Shown one piece after another: positions 34,904 through 44,447 of a stretch of DNA of 64,000 nucleotides. The first letter of the stretch is position 1. Each line of letters starts with the position of its first letter. The stretch comes from Flammeovirga kamogawensis (GTDB taxonomy: Bacteria > Bacteroidota > Bacteroidia > Cytophagales > Flammeovirgaceae). A model generated the notes under the pieces. It saw only the letters and a program-made list of their open reading frames with translations, searched no databases and was not told the origin of the DNA. The translations under genes were made by a program, and so were the position numbers. The stretch is from the NCBI RefSeq assembly GCF_018736065.1, contig NZ_CP076128.1, positions 2,542,001 to 2,606,000 of the forward strand, written 5' to 3'.

Positions 34904-36187
34904 ATGAAGAAAGACACTAAGAATATATTCAAACCATTTTTATTCACCTTATTGTTAGTAGTATATAGTTTTTCCAGCTATGCAAATTATATACTCGTAC
35001 CTATGGATAAAACACAAACAAATCACCTAAAAGCATACGGGATTACTTATTGGGTTTTACAAAAAGATGTAGAAGCAGAGTGGCTCTTAAATTATAGAGG
35101 AGGAAGCTTTCTCTTTAAATATGCACAAAGTTTCGAAAATGAAATGGTTGTGAGAGGGGTAAGTTATGAAGTTATTTCTGATGCCCAAGTTGTTCAGATA
35201 AAAAGAGAAATTGAACACCCAGAAGCAAATATGGATATTATGCGTTTGGATGTCCCTCCTAAAATTGCAGTATACTCTCCACCTGCTAAAATGCCTTGGG
35301 ATGATGCTGTAACTTTAGTTTTGACTTATGCTGAGATACCATATGATGTTGTTTTTGATGATGAAGTAATTGCTGAACTATTGCCAAAATATGATTGGTT
35401 ACACTTACATCATGAAGATTTCACAGGTCAATATGGTAAGTTCTTTAGAGCCTACGGTAGACAAAAATGGTATATTGATAACCAGAAGAAATTCGAGGCG
35501 TCAGCAAAAAAACATGGCTTTAATAAAGTATCTGAGTTAAAACTAGCTGTTGCTAAAAAAATCAGAGAGTTTACAGCTGGTGGAGGATTTCTATTTGCTA
35601 TGTGCTCTGCAACAGATACTTATGATATTGCTTTATCTGCAGATGGTGTAGATATTTGTGATTTTATGTATGATGGAGATCCTGCAGACCCTAGTGCACA
35701 ATCAAAACTTGATTACAGCCAAACGTTTGCCTTTAAAGATTTTAAACTTTATATGGATCCTTACAAATATGAATACTCGAATATCGACAATCAATATTAT
35801 GAAAGAGGACTGACAGAAGGTAATGATTATTTCAAACTATTCTCATTTTCTGCAAAGTGGGACCCTATTCCAACAATGCTTTCTCAAAATCATGAACAGA
35901 ATATTAAAGGGTTTATGGGGCAAACAACTGCTTTTAAAAAACAGTTAGTTAAATCTGATGTAATTGTACTTGGCGAAACAAGTGAAGCAAATGAAGTAAG
36001 ATATATTCATGGCTCTTATGGTAAAGGAACATGGACGTTTTATGGAGGACATGATCCAGAAGATTATCAACATTTAGTAGGCGAAGAACCTACTGATTTA
36101 AACCTCCATCCAAACTCACCAGGGTATAGACTTATTTTAAATAATATTCTATTTCCTGCTGCTAAAAAGAAAAAGCAAAAGACCTGA
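34904..36187 (+). CDS. Exported amidotransferase-like protein (often labelled asparagine synthetase B)
   Basis: A 427-residue protein with a signal peptide (1-27, ending SYAN). It matches the Bacteroidota proteins usually labelled asparagine synthetase B (NYILVPMDKTQTNHLKAYGI, WLLNYRGGSFLFKYAQ). It has no asparagine synthetase ATP-pyrophosphatase domain and is exported, so that name is misleading. A class-I-amidotransferase-like fold is suggested by EFTAGGGFLFAMCSATDTYD (a candidate nucleophile Cys after a beta strand) and YGKGTWTFYGGHDPEDYQH (candidate His). The substrate is unknown. It starts an operon with a glycosyltransferase (8-bp gap) and a sigma factor. Confidence 0.78.
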   Translation: MKKDTKNIFKPFLFTLLLVVYSFSSYANYILVPMDKTQTNHLKAYGITYWVLQKDVEAEWLLNYRGGSFLFKYAQSFENEMVVRGVSYEVISDAQVVQIKREIEHPEANMDIMRLDVPPKIAVYSPPAKMPWDDAVTLVLTYAEIPYDVVFDDEVIAELLPKYDWLHLHHEDFTGQYGKFFRAYGRQKWYIDNQKKFEASAKKHGFNKVSELKLAVAKKIREFTAGGGFLFAMCSATDTYDIALSADGVDICDFMYDGDPADPSAQSKLDYSQTFAFKDFKLYMDPYKYEYSNIDNQYYERGLTEGNDYFKLFSFSAKWDPIPTMLSQNHEQNIKGFMGQTTAFKKQLVKSDVIVLGETSEANEVRYIHGSYGKGTWTFYGGHDPEDYQHLVGEEPTDLNLHPNSPGYRLILNNILFPAAKKKKQKT

Positions 36188-36194
36188 TCAAAAC

Positions 36195-37313
36195 ATGTAT
36201 TTTTCGACTACAGATTTTTTGACTATTCTTTATTTTCTTTTCTGCGTTCCTCAATTACTTTTTTGGGGAATAATTACTCCATTAAACTTGTGGAAAAAAA
36301 AGGTAAAAATTAAATCTTTTCAAAAACCTGTCAGTGTAATAATTGCTGCTAGAAATGAAGAAAATTCACTTCCTAAACTTTTAAAGGCATTAGTTCTTCA
36401 AAAATATCATGATTATGAAATAATTGTAATAAATGATAGATCATCTGACAATACTGAAAAAATTATAGATGGTTTTGCTTTAAAATATCCGTCCATAAAA
36501 AAAATAAATATTGATACCCTTCCTCATAACAATAGTCCAAAAAAAAATGCTCTAACAAAAGGAATCGAATCAGCGAGCAACAAGTATTTATTATTTACTG
36601 ATGCAGATTGTTATCCTTCCTCTTCTTTGTGGATTCAAGAGATGTCAAGTCAATTTATATCATCTGATTTGATACTAGGAGTAGGTTTATATACATGTAA
36701 TGATAAAAGTAATGTAGAAGTATTTACACAATTTGAAACACTTCATACAGCTTTATTGTATACATCACTTTCCAATGTAGGCGTTAACTACATGGGTGTA
36801 GGCAGAAATATTGCTTATACAAAACAACTTTGGAAATCTGCAGATGGATTTGAGCAACATAAAACTATTTTAAGTGGAGATGACGACCTCTTTGTAAATC
36901 AGGTAGCAAAAAAAGAGCGTACAATAAGTTATTTCTCAAAAAAAGCGATAACTTACTCTAAGCCTCCAATTACTTGGAAAGAGTGGTTTAGGCAAAAAAC
37001 GAGACATTTAAGTGCCGGATATCATTATAAATTTTCAAATAAATTGATATTAGGTACACTTAGCACTTCTCACATAGCAGTATATTTTATATATTTACTA
37101 TTGTTACCACTTGAGGTAACAAATTTAATACACCTCTCAATACTATTCTTGATACGTATAATGTTAGTAATTATATGTTTCAAAAAGTTTTCTGCTGTTT
37201 TAGGAGAAAAAATTAAGTGGTGGAAAGTACCGATTTTGGACATTATGCTTATTGCATATCAAATTATAATTGGAGTATCCTCTGTGATCTCAAAGCGAAA
37301 AACATGGATTTAG
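36195..37313 (+). CDS. Glycosyltransferase family 2, membrane-associated
   Basis: A 372-residue GT-A glycosyltransferase: one N-terminal transmembrane segment (~10-32), the nucleotide-sugar-binding PVSVIIAARNEENSLPKLL, EIIVINDRSSDNTEKI, the DxD-type LLFTDADCYP, and the acceptor-site segment LSGDDDLF...FRQKTRHLSAGYHY. Two to three C-terminal transmembrane helices follow (~290-365). It probably transfers a sugar to a lipid or glycan at the inner membrane; donor and acceptor are unknown. The start is 8 bp after the previous gene, and the end overlaps the sigma-factor start by 10 bp. Confidence 0.87.
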   Translation: MYFSTTDFLTILYFLFCVPQLLFWGIITPLNLWKKKVKIKSFQKPVSVIIAARNEENSLPKLLKALVLQKYHDYEIIVINDRSSDNTEKIIDGFALKYPSIKKINIDTLPHNNSPKKNALTKGIESASNKYLLFTDADCYPSSSLWIQEMSSQFISSDLILGVGLYTCNDKSNVEVFTQFETLHTALLYTSLSNVGVNYMGVGRNIAYTKQLWKSADGFEQHKTILSGDDDLFVNQVAKKERTISYFSKKAITYSKPPITWKEWFRQKTRHLSAGYHYKFSNKLILGTLSTSHIAVYFIYLLLLPLEVTNLIHLSILFLIRIMLVIICFKKFSAVLGEKIKWWKVPILDIMLIAYQIIIGVSSVISKRKTWI

Positions 37314-37909
37314 ACAGACAGTTTTCCCAAAAAGCGCTTGAAGATTTTGACTTAATAGACGAAGCGATTGAAGGTAACGAACAAGCTTACGCAAAGCTTA
37401 TGGGACGTTATCGTAAATCTGTATATCATACAATTTTAAAAATGGTTAGAAATGTAGATGATGCAGAAGACTTAACAATCGAGGCCTTCGCTAAAGCCTT
37501 TAAAAATCTATCAAAATTTAAAAAAGATTACACATTCAGTACGTGGTTATTTAGAATTGCGTCTAATAATGCGATCGATTTTATTAGAAAGAAAAAATTA
37601 GAGACTTACTCTATTGATGCCGAAATCACTAATAAAGATGGCGACACAATGAGTATGAATATTCAAGATTCTGGTTTAACACCTCATGAAGAGGCTATTA
37701 AAGCACAGAAAATTCAAATTGTACATGAATTTGTAAGTTTGCTTCCTCCTAAATATCAACGTTTAGTAAAACTCAGGTATTTTGAAGAAAAATCTTACGA
37801 TGAAATTGCTGCTGAACTTGAAGCACCTCTAGGTACAATTAAAGCACAATTACACAGAGCTAGAGAGTTGCTGTATGATTTGGCAAAGAATAGTAAAAAC
37901 GTACTTTAA
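37304..37909 (+). CDS. Sigma-70-family (RpoE-type ECF) sigma factor
   Basis: A 201-residue sigma factor from the chosen ATG (MDLDRQFSQKALEDFD). Frame-extended starts further upstream lie inside the glycosyltransferase and are GTG. Region 2 is standard (AYAKLMGRYRKSVYHTILKM, DAEDLTIEAFAKAFKNL, STWLFRIASNNAIDFIRKKK) and region 4 is complete (LPPKYQRLVKLRYFEEKSYD, GTIKAQLHRARELL). It overlaps the glycosyltransferase by 10 bp and is therefore probably translationally coupled to it. No anti-sigma gene follows; a terminator lies directly downstream. Confidence 0.92.
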   Translation: MDLDRQFSQKALEDFDLIDEAIEGNEQAYAKLMGRYRKSVYHTILKMVRNVDDAEDLTIEAFAKAFKNLSKFKKDYTFSTWLFRIASNNAIDFIRKKKLETYSIDAEITNKDGDTMSMNIQDSGLTPHEEAIKAQKIQIVHEFVSLLPPKYQRLVKLRYFEEKSYDEIAAELEAPLGTIKAQLHRARELLYDLAKNSKNVL

Positions 37910-37921
37910 GCAAGTATAAAG

Positions 37922-37960
37922 AACAGCATTGATGTATAAAAAACGCAATGCTGTTTTTTT
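37922..37960 (+). terminator. Terminator of the sigma-factor operon
   Basis: Stem AACAGCATTG / CAATGCTGTT with a 14-nt loop and an eight-T tract, 12 bp after the sigma stop codon. Confidence 0.92.
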
Positions 37961-38049
37961 TATAACACATTGTGTTATTTTTGTATAAATCAGTTTTAAT
38001 AATAATATATTAAAAATAGATTTTCTACATTTACATTGTAGTCTATTAG

Positions 38050-38067
38050 AGGTCATCATTTTGACCT
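38050..38067. promoter_or_regulatory. Candidate operator dyad upstream of asd
   Basis: AGGTCA-TCATTT-TGACCT is a perfect 6-bp inverted repeat, 33 bp upstream of the asd start. The position fits a repressor site; nothing more supports it. Confidence 0.35.
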
Positions 38068-38100
38068 TAGCGGTTATTCAAACAAACCAACTATCACAAC

Positions 38101-39090
38101 ATGAAATTAGCAATAGTAGGCGCCACAGGTCTTGTAGGCGAACAAATTCTAAAAGTATTAGATGAAAGAAATTTTCACTTTGATGAATTATTATTAGTTG
38201 CATCTCCAAGATCTGCAGGTAAAAAATTCTCTTACAAAGGAAAAGAATACACAGTTGTTACACCAGAACAAGCAATTGAGCAAAAACCAGACATTGCTAT
38301 TTTCTCAGCAGGTGGTGGTACTTCATTAGAATATGCTCCTAAATTTGCAGAAGCTGGTAGTACAGTAATTGATAATTCATCAGCTTGGAGAATGGATCCT
38401 TCTAAAAAATTGATCGTTCCTGAAGTAAATGCTAAATCTCTTACTAAAGAAGATAAAATTATTGCAAACCCAAACTGTTCTACAATTCAAATGATTGTAG
38501 CAATTGGTCCTTTGCACGAAAAATATACAATTAAAAGAATCGTTGTTTCTACTTATCAATCAGTTACTGGTTCAGGTAAAGCTGCTGTTGATCAATTATT
38601 TGATGAAAGAGCAGGTAAAGAAGCAAATATGGTTTACCCTCATCAAATTGATTTAAATGTTCTTCCTCATATCGACGTATTCCAAGATAATGGATATACA
38701 AAAGAAGAGATGAAGATGATTAATGAAACAAAGAAAATTTTAGAGGATGACACTGTTAAAGTAACTGCTACTACGGTTCGTATTCCTACTGTAGGCGGTC
38801 ACTCTGAATCAGTAAACATTGAATTTGAAAAAGAATTTGATGAAGCTGAATTACGTCAGATCTTAGCAGATTCTGAAGGAATCATTGTTCAAGACGATCC
38901 TTTAAATAATGTCTATCCTATGCCTCTTACATCACATAACAGAGATGAGACTTTTGTAGGTCGTATCCGTCGTGATGAAACACAAGAGAAAACAGTAAAC
39001 ATGTGGATTGTTGCAGACAACCTACGTAAAGGTGCTGCTACAAATACTGTTCAAATTGCTGAATACCTAGTAGCAAGCGGTTTAGTATAA
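38101..39090 (+). CDS. asd: Aspartate-semialdehyde dehydrogenase
   Basis: A 329-residue enzyme that reduces aspartyl phosphate to aspartate semialdehyde with NADPH for lysine, threonine, methionine and DAP synthesis. NADP-binding GATGLVGEQ is at the N terminus. The catalytic Cys is in IIANPNCSTIQM, the substrate-binding region in TYQSVTGSGKAAVDQL, and the acid/base His in PTVGGHSESVNIEF. The length is normal for the family. It serves the same pathway as dapF at 7551 but is not linked to it. Confidence 0.96.
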   Translation: MKLAIVGATGLVGEQILKVLDERNFHFDELLLVASPRSAGKKFSYKGKEYTVVTPEQAIEQKPDIAIFSAGGGTSLEYAPKFAEAGSTVIDNSSAWRMDPSKKLIVPEVNAKSLTKEDKIIANPNCSTIQMIVAIGPLHEKYTIKRIVVSTYQSVTGSGKAAVDQLFDERAGKEANMVYPHQIDLNVLPHIDVFQDNGYTKEEMKMINETKKILEDDTVKVTATTVRIPTVGGHSESVNIEFEKEFDEAELRQILADSEGIIVQDDPLNNVYPMPLTSHNRDETFVGRIRRDETQEKTVNMWIVADNLRKGAATNTVQIAEYLVASGLV

Positions 39091-39117
39091 GCACATCCTA
39101 TTAATTAATAGATTTTC

Positions 39118-39161
39118 AAAAAGACTGAAATAATACAGAAGTATTATTTCAGTCTTTTTTT
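39118..39161 (+). terminator. Terminator of asd
   Basis: A long perfect stem AAAAAGACTGAAATAATAC and complement with a 4-nt AGAA loop, ending in a T tract. Confidence 0.93.
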
Positions 39162-39320
39162 GTTAAAGAAAGTTGAGGAATTTTAAAAAGACATATAACA
39201 ATTTATCATTCTCATCAAATTAACTACTGTTTGTCAATCATATAACGATTCTTTTGTAGCTTCGTGATTCTATTATAAAAAATTGCTACACCAAGTTTTA
39301 ATCTATAAATAATTTCAAAA

Positions 39321-40622
39321 TTGGAACAAAATATAAAAAAAGGAAATCCCTTTGCATTAATACCCTTATTAACTTTTTTAGTAAGTTATTTAGCAATCTC
39401 AATCATTACAGGTGATTTTTACAAAATGCCTGCAACAGTTGCTTTCCTATTAGCATCAATAGTTGCAGTTGCAATGAATACGAAAGTATCTATTAAAGAA
39501 AAAATTAATATCTATGCTAAAGGTATGGGGCATTCTGATATTATGATGATGACTTTAATATTTCTTCTTGCTGGAGCTTTTGGTAAAGTTAGTAACACAA
39601 TGGGAGCCATAGATTCTACAGTAAATCTTGGTTTAACCTTTTTACCAAGTAATATTCTTATTGCTGGTCTATTTGTCATCGCTTGTTTTATTTCTATATC
39701 AGTAGGTACATCTGTAGGAACAATTGTAGCTATTGCTCCAATTGCTGTAAACATTGCCGAAAAAACTGGTATGCCTGTTGGGATAGGCTTAGGTGCTGTT
39801 ATAGGTGGTGCTATGTTTGGTGATAACCTATCAATGATTTCTGACACTACCATTGCAGCTGCACGAACTCAAGGTGCTGAAATGAAAGATAAGTTTAGAG
39901 CAAATATTAAAATTGCACTTCCTGCAGCATTAATCACAATAGCTATTTACTTAGTAACTACAAGTGATATTTCATTAGATTTATCTGGTACTTATGAATA
40001 TTCTTTTATTAAAGTATTACCCTATATAGTTGTGTTAATAGCTGCCCTTGCCGGCTTGAATGTTTTTATAGTATTAATAGTCGGAACTCTTTTATCTGGA
40101 GTTATAGGTATTTACTTAGGAAGTTTTGATATATGGGGACTTATTGCTGCTACATCAGATGGCTTTTTAAGTATGGCAGATACTATAATATTATGCCTTA
40201 TGATTGGAGGTGTAGTAGCTCTTACTCATTTTAACGGTGGTATTGATTATGTAATATATTCAATCACTAAACGTATAAAAAATGAAAGAGGTGGAGAATT
40301 AGGTATTGCACTATTGATTATACTAATTGACATGTGTACTGCTAATAATACAATTGCAATTATAATCGGGGGTCCTATTGCTAAAGAGATTAGTACTAAA
40401 TATAAAATAGAACCCAAAAGAGCTGCAAGTATACTCGATACATTTTCTTGTTTTACACAAGGTTTAATCCCTTACGGAGCTCAAATTTTAGTAGCTGTAG
40501 GTGTTGCAAAAGTCATTACTCCTTTAGGAATTATACAATATTTATATTACCCATTTATCTTAGGAATATGTGCTTTAGCATATATATTTCTAATGAAAAG
40601 AGATAAAGGAATTAGTAATTAA
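39321..40622 (+). CDS. NhaC-family Na+/H+ antiporter
   Basis: A 433-residue membrane protein with about eleven transmembrane helices. NhaC signatures include SISVGTSVGTIVAIAPIAV, GIGLGAVIGGAMFGDNLSMI, SDTTIAAARTQGAEMKDKFR and CTANNTIAIIIGGPIAKEI. It exchanges Na+ for H+ (or a related substrate pair, such as organic acids in some NhaC homologues). The start must be TTG (TTGGAACAA): an in-frame TAA lies 15 bp upstream and the next Met is at residue 36, inside the first helix. It is a single gene with a bidirectional terminator after it. Confidence 0.88.
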   Translation: MEQNIKKGNPFALIPLLTFLVSYLAISIITGDFYKMPATVAFLLASIVAVAMNTKVSIKEKINIYAKGMGHSDIMMMTLIFLLAGAFGKVSNTMGAIDSTVNLGLTFLPSNILIAGLFVIACFISISVGTSVGTIVAIAPIAVNIAEKTGMPVGIGLGAVIGGAMFGDNLSMISDTTIAAARTQGAEMKDKFRANIKIALPAALITIAIYLVTTSDISLDLSGTYEYSFIKVLPYIVVLIAALAGLNVFIVLIVGTLLSGVIGIYLGSFDIWGLIAATSDGFLSMADTIILCLMIGGVVALTHFNGGIDYVIYSITKRIKNERGGELGIALLIILIDMCTANNTIAIIIGGPIAKEISTKYKIEPKRAASILDTFSCFTQGLIPYGAQILVAVGVAKVITPLGIIQYLYYPFILGICALAYIFLMKRDKGISN

Positions 40623-40639
40623 TTTTTAAAACAATATAA

Positions 40640-40684
40640 AAATCCCTATTATCAGAATAGTATCTAATAATAGGGATTTTTTTA
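40640..40684. terminator. Bidirectional terminator between the NhaC gene and the small exported protein
   Basis: A perfect 13-bp stem AAATCCCTATTAT / ATAATAGGGATTT with a T tract. The convergent gene's stop codon (40682-40684) is at its end. Confidence 0.92.
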
Positions 40685-41071
40685 TAAAGATAAATTTATA
40701 TTGATAATTTCTCCTTCATGAATTTTAATCTCTTTTGTATATGAATTACAATTCATTTCATTTTCTTGATCTAGTAAAGTAATTTCTACTTTATAAGTCC
40801 CATTAGATAAATTTTTTATTGTCTCAGTACCCGCTCCTCGATATGAATATTTCTCACCATCAAATACAACTTCAACTGGGTTTAAATATTTCTCATTGTC
40901 TAGGATATCCCATTTAAAAATAACAGTTCCTCCATTAATTTCAGGAGAAGATCTAATTGTTACTATACTATTACTAGCTTTAACGGTGGTAGTTTCGTCA
41001 ATAAAGTTTATACTAATACTTGTAAAGAAGAAACACAATACTCCAAAGGCTACTTTTTGCATTATGTTCAT
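40682..41071 (-). CDS. Small exported protein of unknown function
   Basis: A 129-residue protein with a signal peptide (~1-22) and no lipobox Cys. The mature ~105 residues alternate hydrophobic strands and turns (VIFKWDILDNEKY, VEVVFDGEKYSY, NGTYKVEITLLDQENEM), suggesting one immunoglobulin- or fibronectin-like beta-sandwich. I recognise no family. It lies between the NhaC antiporter and the ATP synthase cluster, with terminators on both sides, so it is expressed alone. Confidence 0.68.
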   Translation of the reverse strand: MNIMQKVAFGVLCFFFTSISINFIDETTTVKASNSIVTIRSSPEINGGTVIFKWDILDNEKYLNPVEVVFDGEKYSYRGAGTETIKNLSNGTYKVEITLLDQENEMNCNSYTKEIKIHEGEIININLSL

Positions 41072-41162
41072 TAGTTATGTAGGTAAAGATTTTTTACTAT
41101 TTAAGTAAAAACATAAATACAGAAACTAAGCCAATAGAGATTTTGAAAACATAATAAGTATA

Positions 41163-41200
41163 AACAAAAAAAATCTCAACCTATTAAAAAGATTGAGATC
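41163..41200 (-). terminator. Terminator of the ATP synthase cluster
   Basis: On the minus strand the stem ATCTCAA / TTGAGAT is followed by eight T. It lies 28 bp after the atpG stop codon and confirms that no atpD or atpC follows atpG here. Confidence 0.85.
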
Positions 41201-41227
41201 AATTTTACTGTAAAATACAGTTCTATA

Positions 41228-42121
41228 TTATTTTCCTGCTAATGCTTCCGCACCACCAACAATTTCAAGGATTTCATTAGTAATTGCAGCTTGACGAGAT
41301 CTGTTATAATCTAGTTTCAATGCATTTAGTAATTCACCTGCGTTTTCTGTCGCTTTATCCATTGCTGTCATACGAGCACCATGTTCAGCCGCATTCGAAT
41401 CAAGCAAGTGTGTATAGAAGTTGATCTTTAAAGTTTTAGGGATCAATTCAGATAGAATTTCTTCTTTATCTGGTTCAAAAATGTAGTCAGCCTCTTGGTT
41501 GCTACCATCTGATTCCGTTACAACGTCTAAAGAGAAAGGTAAAAATTGCTTAGAACGAACAATTTGTGTTGCCACATTTTTAAATTCGTTATATACCATT
41601 ATTACCTTATCAAACTTTCCTGAAATGTAGCCATCCATAGCATATTCAGCTGATTTTCTAGCTTCTTCAAATGTTACATTATGGAAGAAGTCAACAAAGT
41701 CACTATTCAATTCAAAATCTCTTCTTTTGAAGTAATCTTGACCTTTAGATCCAATTGCTAATACTTCTACTCTACCTGCCTTATCTAGAGAAGAATATTC
41801 TTCTTTGATTAAACGAGTAGCTTCTTTTGTAATGTTTGAGTTAAAAGCTCCAGCTAAACCACGATCGGAAGTAACCGCAATTACAAGAACGCTTTTCACT
41901 TCATCATGTGCCTCAACGAATGGGCTAGAAAAGTCGTTACCAAGAGCCGCTGTAACGTTATCAAGTATAGCCTCAAGCTTATTAGCATAAGGTCGCATAC
42001 CTATTACACGGTCTTGAGCTCTACGCATTTTTGCAGCCGAAACCATTTTCATTGCTTTCGTAATCTGCTGCGTTGAGTTAACAGAGGTGATCCTCTCTTT
42101 TACTTCTTTAAGACTAGCCAT
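41228..42121 (-). CDS. atpG: ATP synthase F1 gamma subunit
   Basis: A 297-residue central-stalk subunit. The N-terminal coiled coil (LKEVKERITSVNSTQQITKA and MKMVSAAKMRRAQ) and C-terminal coiled coil (AAEHGARMTAMDKATENAGE, LDYNRSRQAAITNEILEIV) form the rotating shaft in F1. The core segment AVTSDRGLAGAFNSNI is standard. It is the last gene of the cluster and is followed by a terminator. In most bacteria atpD and atpC follow it; here they are absent. Confidence 0.97.
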   Translation of the reverse strand: MASLKEVKERITSVNSTQQITKAMKMVSAAKMRRAQDRVIGMRPYANKLEAILDNVTAALGNDFSSPFVEAHDEVKSVLVIAVTSDRGLAGAFNSNITKEATRLIKEEYSSLDKAGRVEVLAIGSKGQDYFKRRDFELNSDFVDFFHNVTFEEARKSAEYAMDGYISGKFDKVIMVYNEFKNVATQIVRSKQFLPFSLDVVTESDGSNQEADYIFEPDKEEILSELIPKTLKINFYTHLLDSNAAEHGARMTAMDKATENAGELLNALKLDYNRSRQAAITNEILEIVGGAEALAGK

Positions 42122-42198
42122 TTTCTTCTGAGTAATAAAAAGTGAATTAGCAACAGAATATATTTATATAATATATCTGTTGCTAATTTCTATTATAA

Positions 42199-43779
42199 TT
42201 ATCCCTTGTGGTTTTGAGCAATTTCCTCTCCTACTTTACGTAGAACAGCAATTTGTTCATCACCCCATTTGCCTGAAGCAATTGCTTGCATTGTTTCTGA
42301 ATACTTAGTTTCTAAAACGTCTAAATATTCAAATTCAAAAGCTTTTACTTTTGTTTCAGCAACTGGATCTAAAATACCATTTGTACCTGCCCAAATGATA
42401 GCAACTTGCTTCTCAACAGTGTAAGGGTTAAACTGGAATTGTTTTAGAATTTCAGTGTTCTTACGACCACGGTCGATTGTCAATTTAGTTGCTGCATCTA
42501 AATCAGAACCAAATTTAGCGAAAGCCTCTAATTCACGGAATTGAGCTAGATCTAGTTTTAAAGAACCAGATACTTTCTTCATTGGTTTAATTTGAGCGTT
42601 ACCACCTACACGTGAAACTGAGATACCAACGTTCATTGCTGGACGAATACCTGCATTGAATAAGTTAGTTTCTAAGAATACCTGACCATCTGTAATAGAG
42701 ATCACGTTTGTAGGAATATATGCTGATACATCACCAGACTGAGTTTCAATAATTGGAAGGGCAGTTAAAGATCCACCACCTTTTACCAAATGCTTGATCG
42801 ACTCAGGAAGGTCGTTCATATTTTTTGCAATTTCGTCTGATGTGTTTACTCTTGCAGCACGCTCTAATAAACGAGAGTGAAGATAGAATACATCACCAGG
42901 ATATGCTTCACGTCCTGGAGGACGACGAAGAAGTAATGACACCTCACGATAAGCAACTGCTTGCTTAGAAAGGTCATCATAAACAGCTAAAGCAGGACGT
43001 CCAGTATCACGAATGAACTCACCAATAGCAGCACCTGCAAAAGGAGCAAAGTATTGCATTGGAGCTGGGTCTGATGCGTTAGCCGCAACAACTACTGTAT
43101 ATTCCATTGCTCCAGCTTTTTCTAAAGCTTGAACAAGAGATGAAACTGTTGATGCTTTTTGACCAATAGCTACATAAATACAGTATACAGGTTCTCCTTT
43201 ATCGAAGAACTCTTTTTGGTTGATGATTGCATCAAGACAAACTGCTGTTTTACCTGTTTGACGGTCCCCAATGATTAATTCACGTTGGCCACGTCCAATA
43301 GGTGTCATAGAGTCAATAGACTTGATACCTGTTTGCATTGGTTCATCTACTGGCTGACGGTACAATACACCTGGAGCTTTACGCTCGATAGGCATTTCAT
43401 AAGTCTCACCTTGGATAGGACCTTTGCCATCAATAGGATTACCTAAAGCATCGATAACACGTCCAAACATACCTTCACCTACATTAATAGATGCAATACG
43501 TCTTGTACGTTTTACTGTATCACCCTCTTTGATATCTGTGTATTTACCCATAATTACGGCACCTACATTATCTTCTTCGAGGTTCAATACCATACCTACG
43601 ACACCTGACTCGAACTCGATTAACTCGCCAGCTTCAGCATTAAGCAAGCCATAAATACGAGCAACACCATCACCTACTTCTAAAACAGTTCCCACTTCTT
43701 CTAAATCAGAAGAAGCTTTAAAACCTGTAAGCTGTTCTTTCAGGATCGCAGACACTTCATCTGGTCTAACTTGAGCCAT
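42199..43779 (-). CDS. atpA: ATP synthase F1 alpha subunit
   Basis: A 526-residue subunit that carries the non-catalytic nucleotide sites of F1. The Walker A motif is [10 protein letters not shown]. The ATPase signature is near [14 protein letters not shown], and [20 protein letters not shown] is also standard. The N terminus begins with the delta/OSCP-binding helix ([14 protein letters not shown]). The length is slightly longer than E. coli AtpA, normal for Bacteroidota. Confidence 0.98.
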   Translation of the reverse strand: MAQVRPDEVSAILKEQLTGFKASSDLEEVGTVLEVGDGVARIYGLLNAEAGELIEFESGVVGMVLNLEEDNVGAVIMGKYTDIKEGDTVKRTRRIASINVGEGMFGRVIDALGNPIDGKGPIQGETYEMPIERKAPGVLYRQPVDEPMQTGIKSIDSMTPIGRGQRELIIGDRQTGKTAVCLDAIINQKEFFDKGEPVYCIYVAIGQKASTVSSLVQALEKAGAMEYTVVVAANASDPAPMQYFAPFAGAAIGEFIRDTGRPALAVYDDLSKQAVAYREVSLLLRRPPGREAYPGDVFYLHSRLLERAARVNTSDEIAKNMNDLPESIKHLVKGGGSLTALPIIETQSGDVSAYIPTNVISITDGQVFLETNLFNAGIRPAMNVGISVSRVGGNAQIKPMKKVSGSLKLDLAQFRELEAFAKFGSDLDAATKLTIDRGRKNTEILKQFQFNPYTVEKQVAIIWAGTNGILDPVAETKVKAFEFEYLDVLETKYSETMQAIASGKWGDEQIAVLRKVGEEIAQNHKG

Positions 43780-43856
43780 TTTGTATCTGGATTTGAATTT
43801 TGACTATTCTTTACTAAAAAAAGTATCCTAAACTTCTAAAGGATACTTAAGTTTTT

Positions 43857-44396
43857 CTAATTACTAAAAGCTACTTTCAATTGTTGCAACTGTGTTTTAA
43901 CAGAGCAATCCAATTGCATATCGCCAACAGTAAGGATGTAACCACCAATGAGACTAGAATCAACTTTTTCTTCTAGCTCAACTTTTTTACCTGTAGATTT
44001 TGTTACTTTATCAAGTAACAATGCTTTTGAATCAGCTGCTAAAGGTGAAGAAGTTACTACAGTAGCTCTTTGGATATTTTTTACAAGATCAAATTCAGCT
44101 AAAATAGATTGCATAATCTGTTTTAACGCTGAAGTTCTATTCTTGTCAACAACTAAGTTGAATAACTTCTGTGTCAGTTCACTTACCTTTGCTGAAAAAA
44201 TCTCTTTAAGGATAGCTGCTTTTTTATCGGCTTTAATAATAGGGCTATTTAGCGCATTTGCTAAATCTCTACTACCGTTGATAGTATCCAAAACTAAATT
44301 TGCATCTTCATACAATTTGTCTTGATCTTGTCCCTGTAATGCTACCGATACAAATGCTTTTGCATATCGAGATGCTACTCTAGATTCTGCACTCAT
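43857..44396 (-). CDS. atpH: ATP synthase F1 delta subunit (OSCP)
   Basis: A 179-residue peripheral-stalk subunit linking the b subunit to the top of F1. The N-terminal six-helix domain begins SRVASRYAKAFVSVALQ, and the C-terminal signature GGYILTVGDMQLDCSVKTQL is intact. The spacing of 51 bp from atpF contains a small perfect palindrome (44415-44429). Confidence 0.95.
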   Translation of the reverse strand: MSAESRVASRYAKAFVSVALQGQDQDKLYEDANLVLDTINGSRDLANALNSPIIKADKKAAILKEIFSAKVSELTQKLFNLVVDKNRTSALKQIMQSILAEFDLVKNIQRATVVTSSPLAADSKALLLDKVTKSTGKKVELEEKVDSSLIGGYILTVGDMQLDCSVKTQLQQLKVAFSN

Positions 44397-44414
44397 GGTT
44401 ATGATTTATGTACA

Positions 44415-44429
44415 GTGAGTTCAACTCAC
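44415..44429 (-). other. Intercistronic hairpin between atpF and atpH
   Basis: GTGAGTT-C-AACTCAC is a perfect inverted repeat with a 1-nt centre, 18 bp upstream of the atpH start. No T tract follows. It could form an mRNA cruciform or hairpin that affects atpH translation. Confidence 0.35.
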
Positions 44430-44447
44430 GTGTGTATCTTATTAAAC

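Noticed and set aside
34904-36187. Asparagine synthetase B by name
   Set aside because: The protein is exported and has no N-terminal nucleophile Cys2 glutaminase or ATP-pyrophosphatase domain; only the customary label links it to asparagine synthesis.
37217-37909. Longer start for the second sigma factor
   Set aside because: The 29 extra residues come from the glycosyltransferase frame and start with GTG; the sigma region 2 begins after the ATG at 37304.
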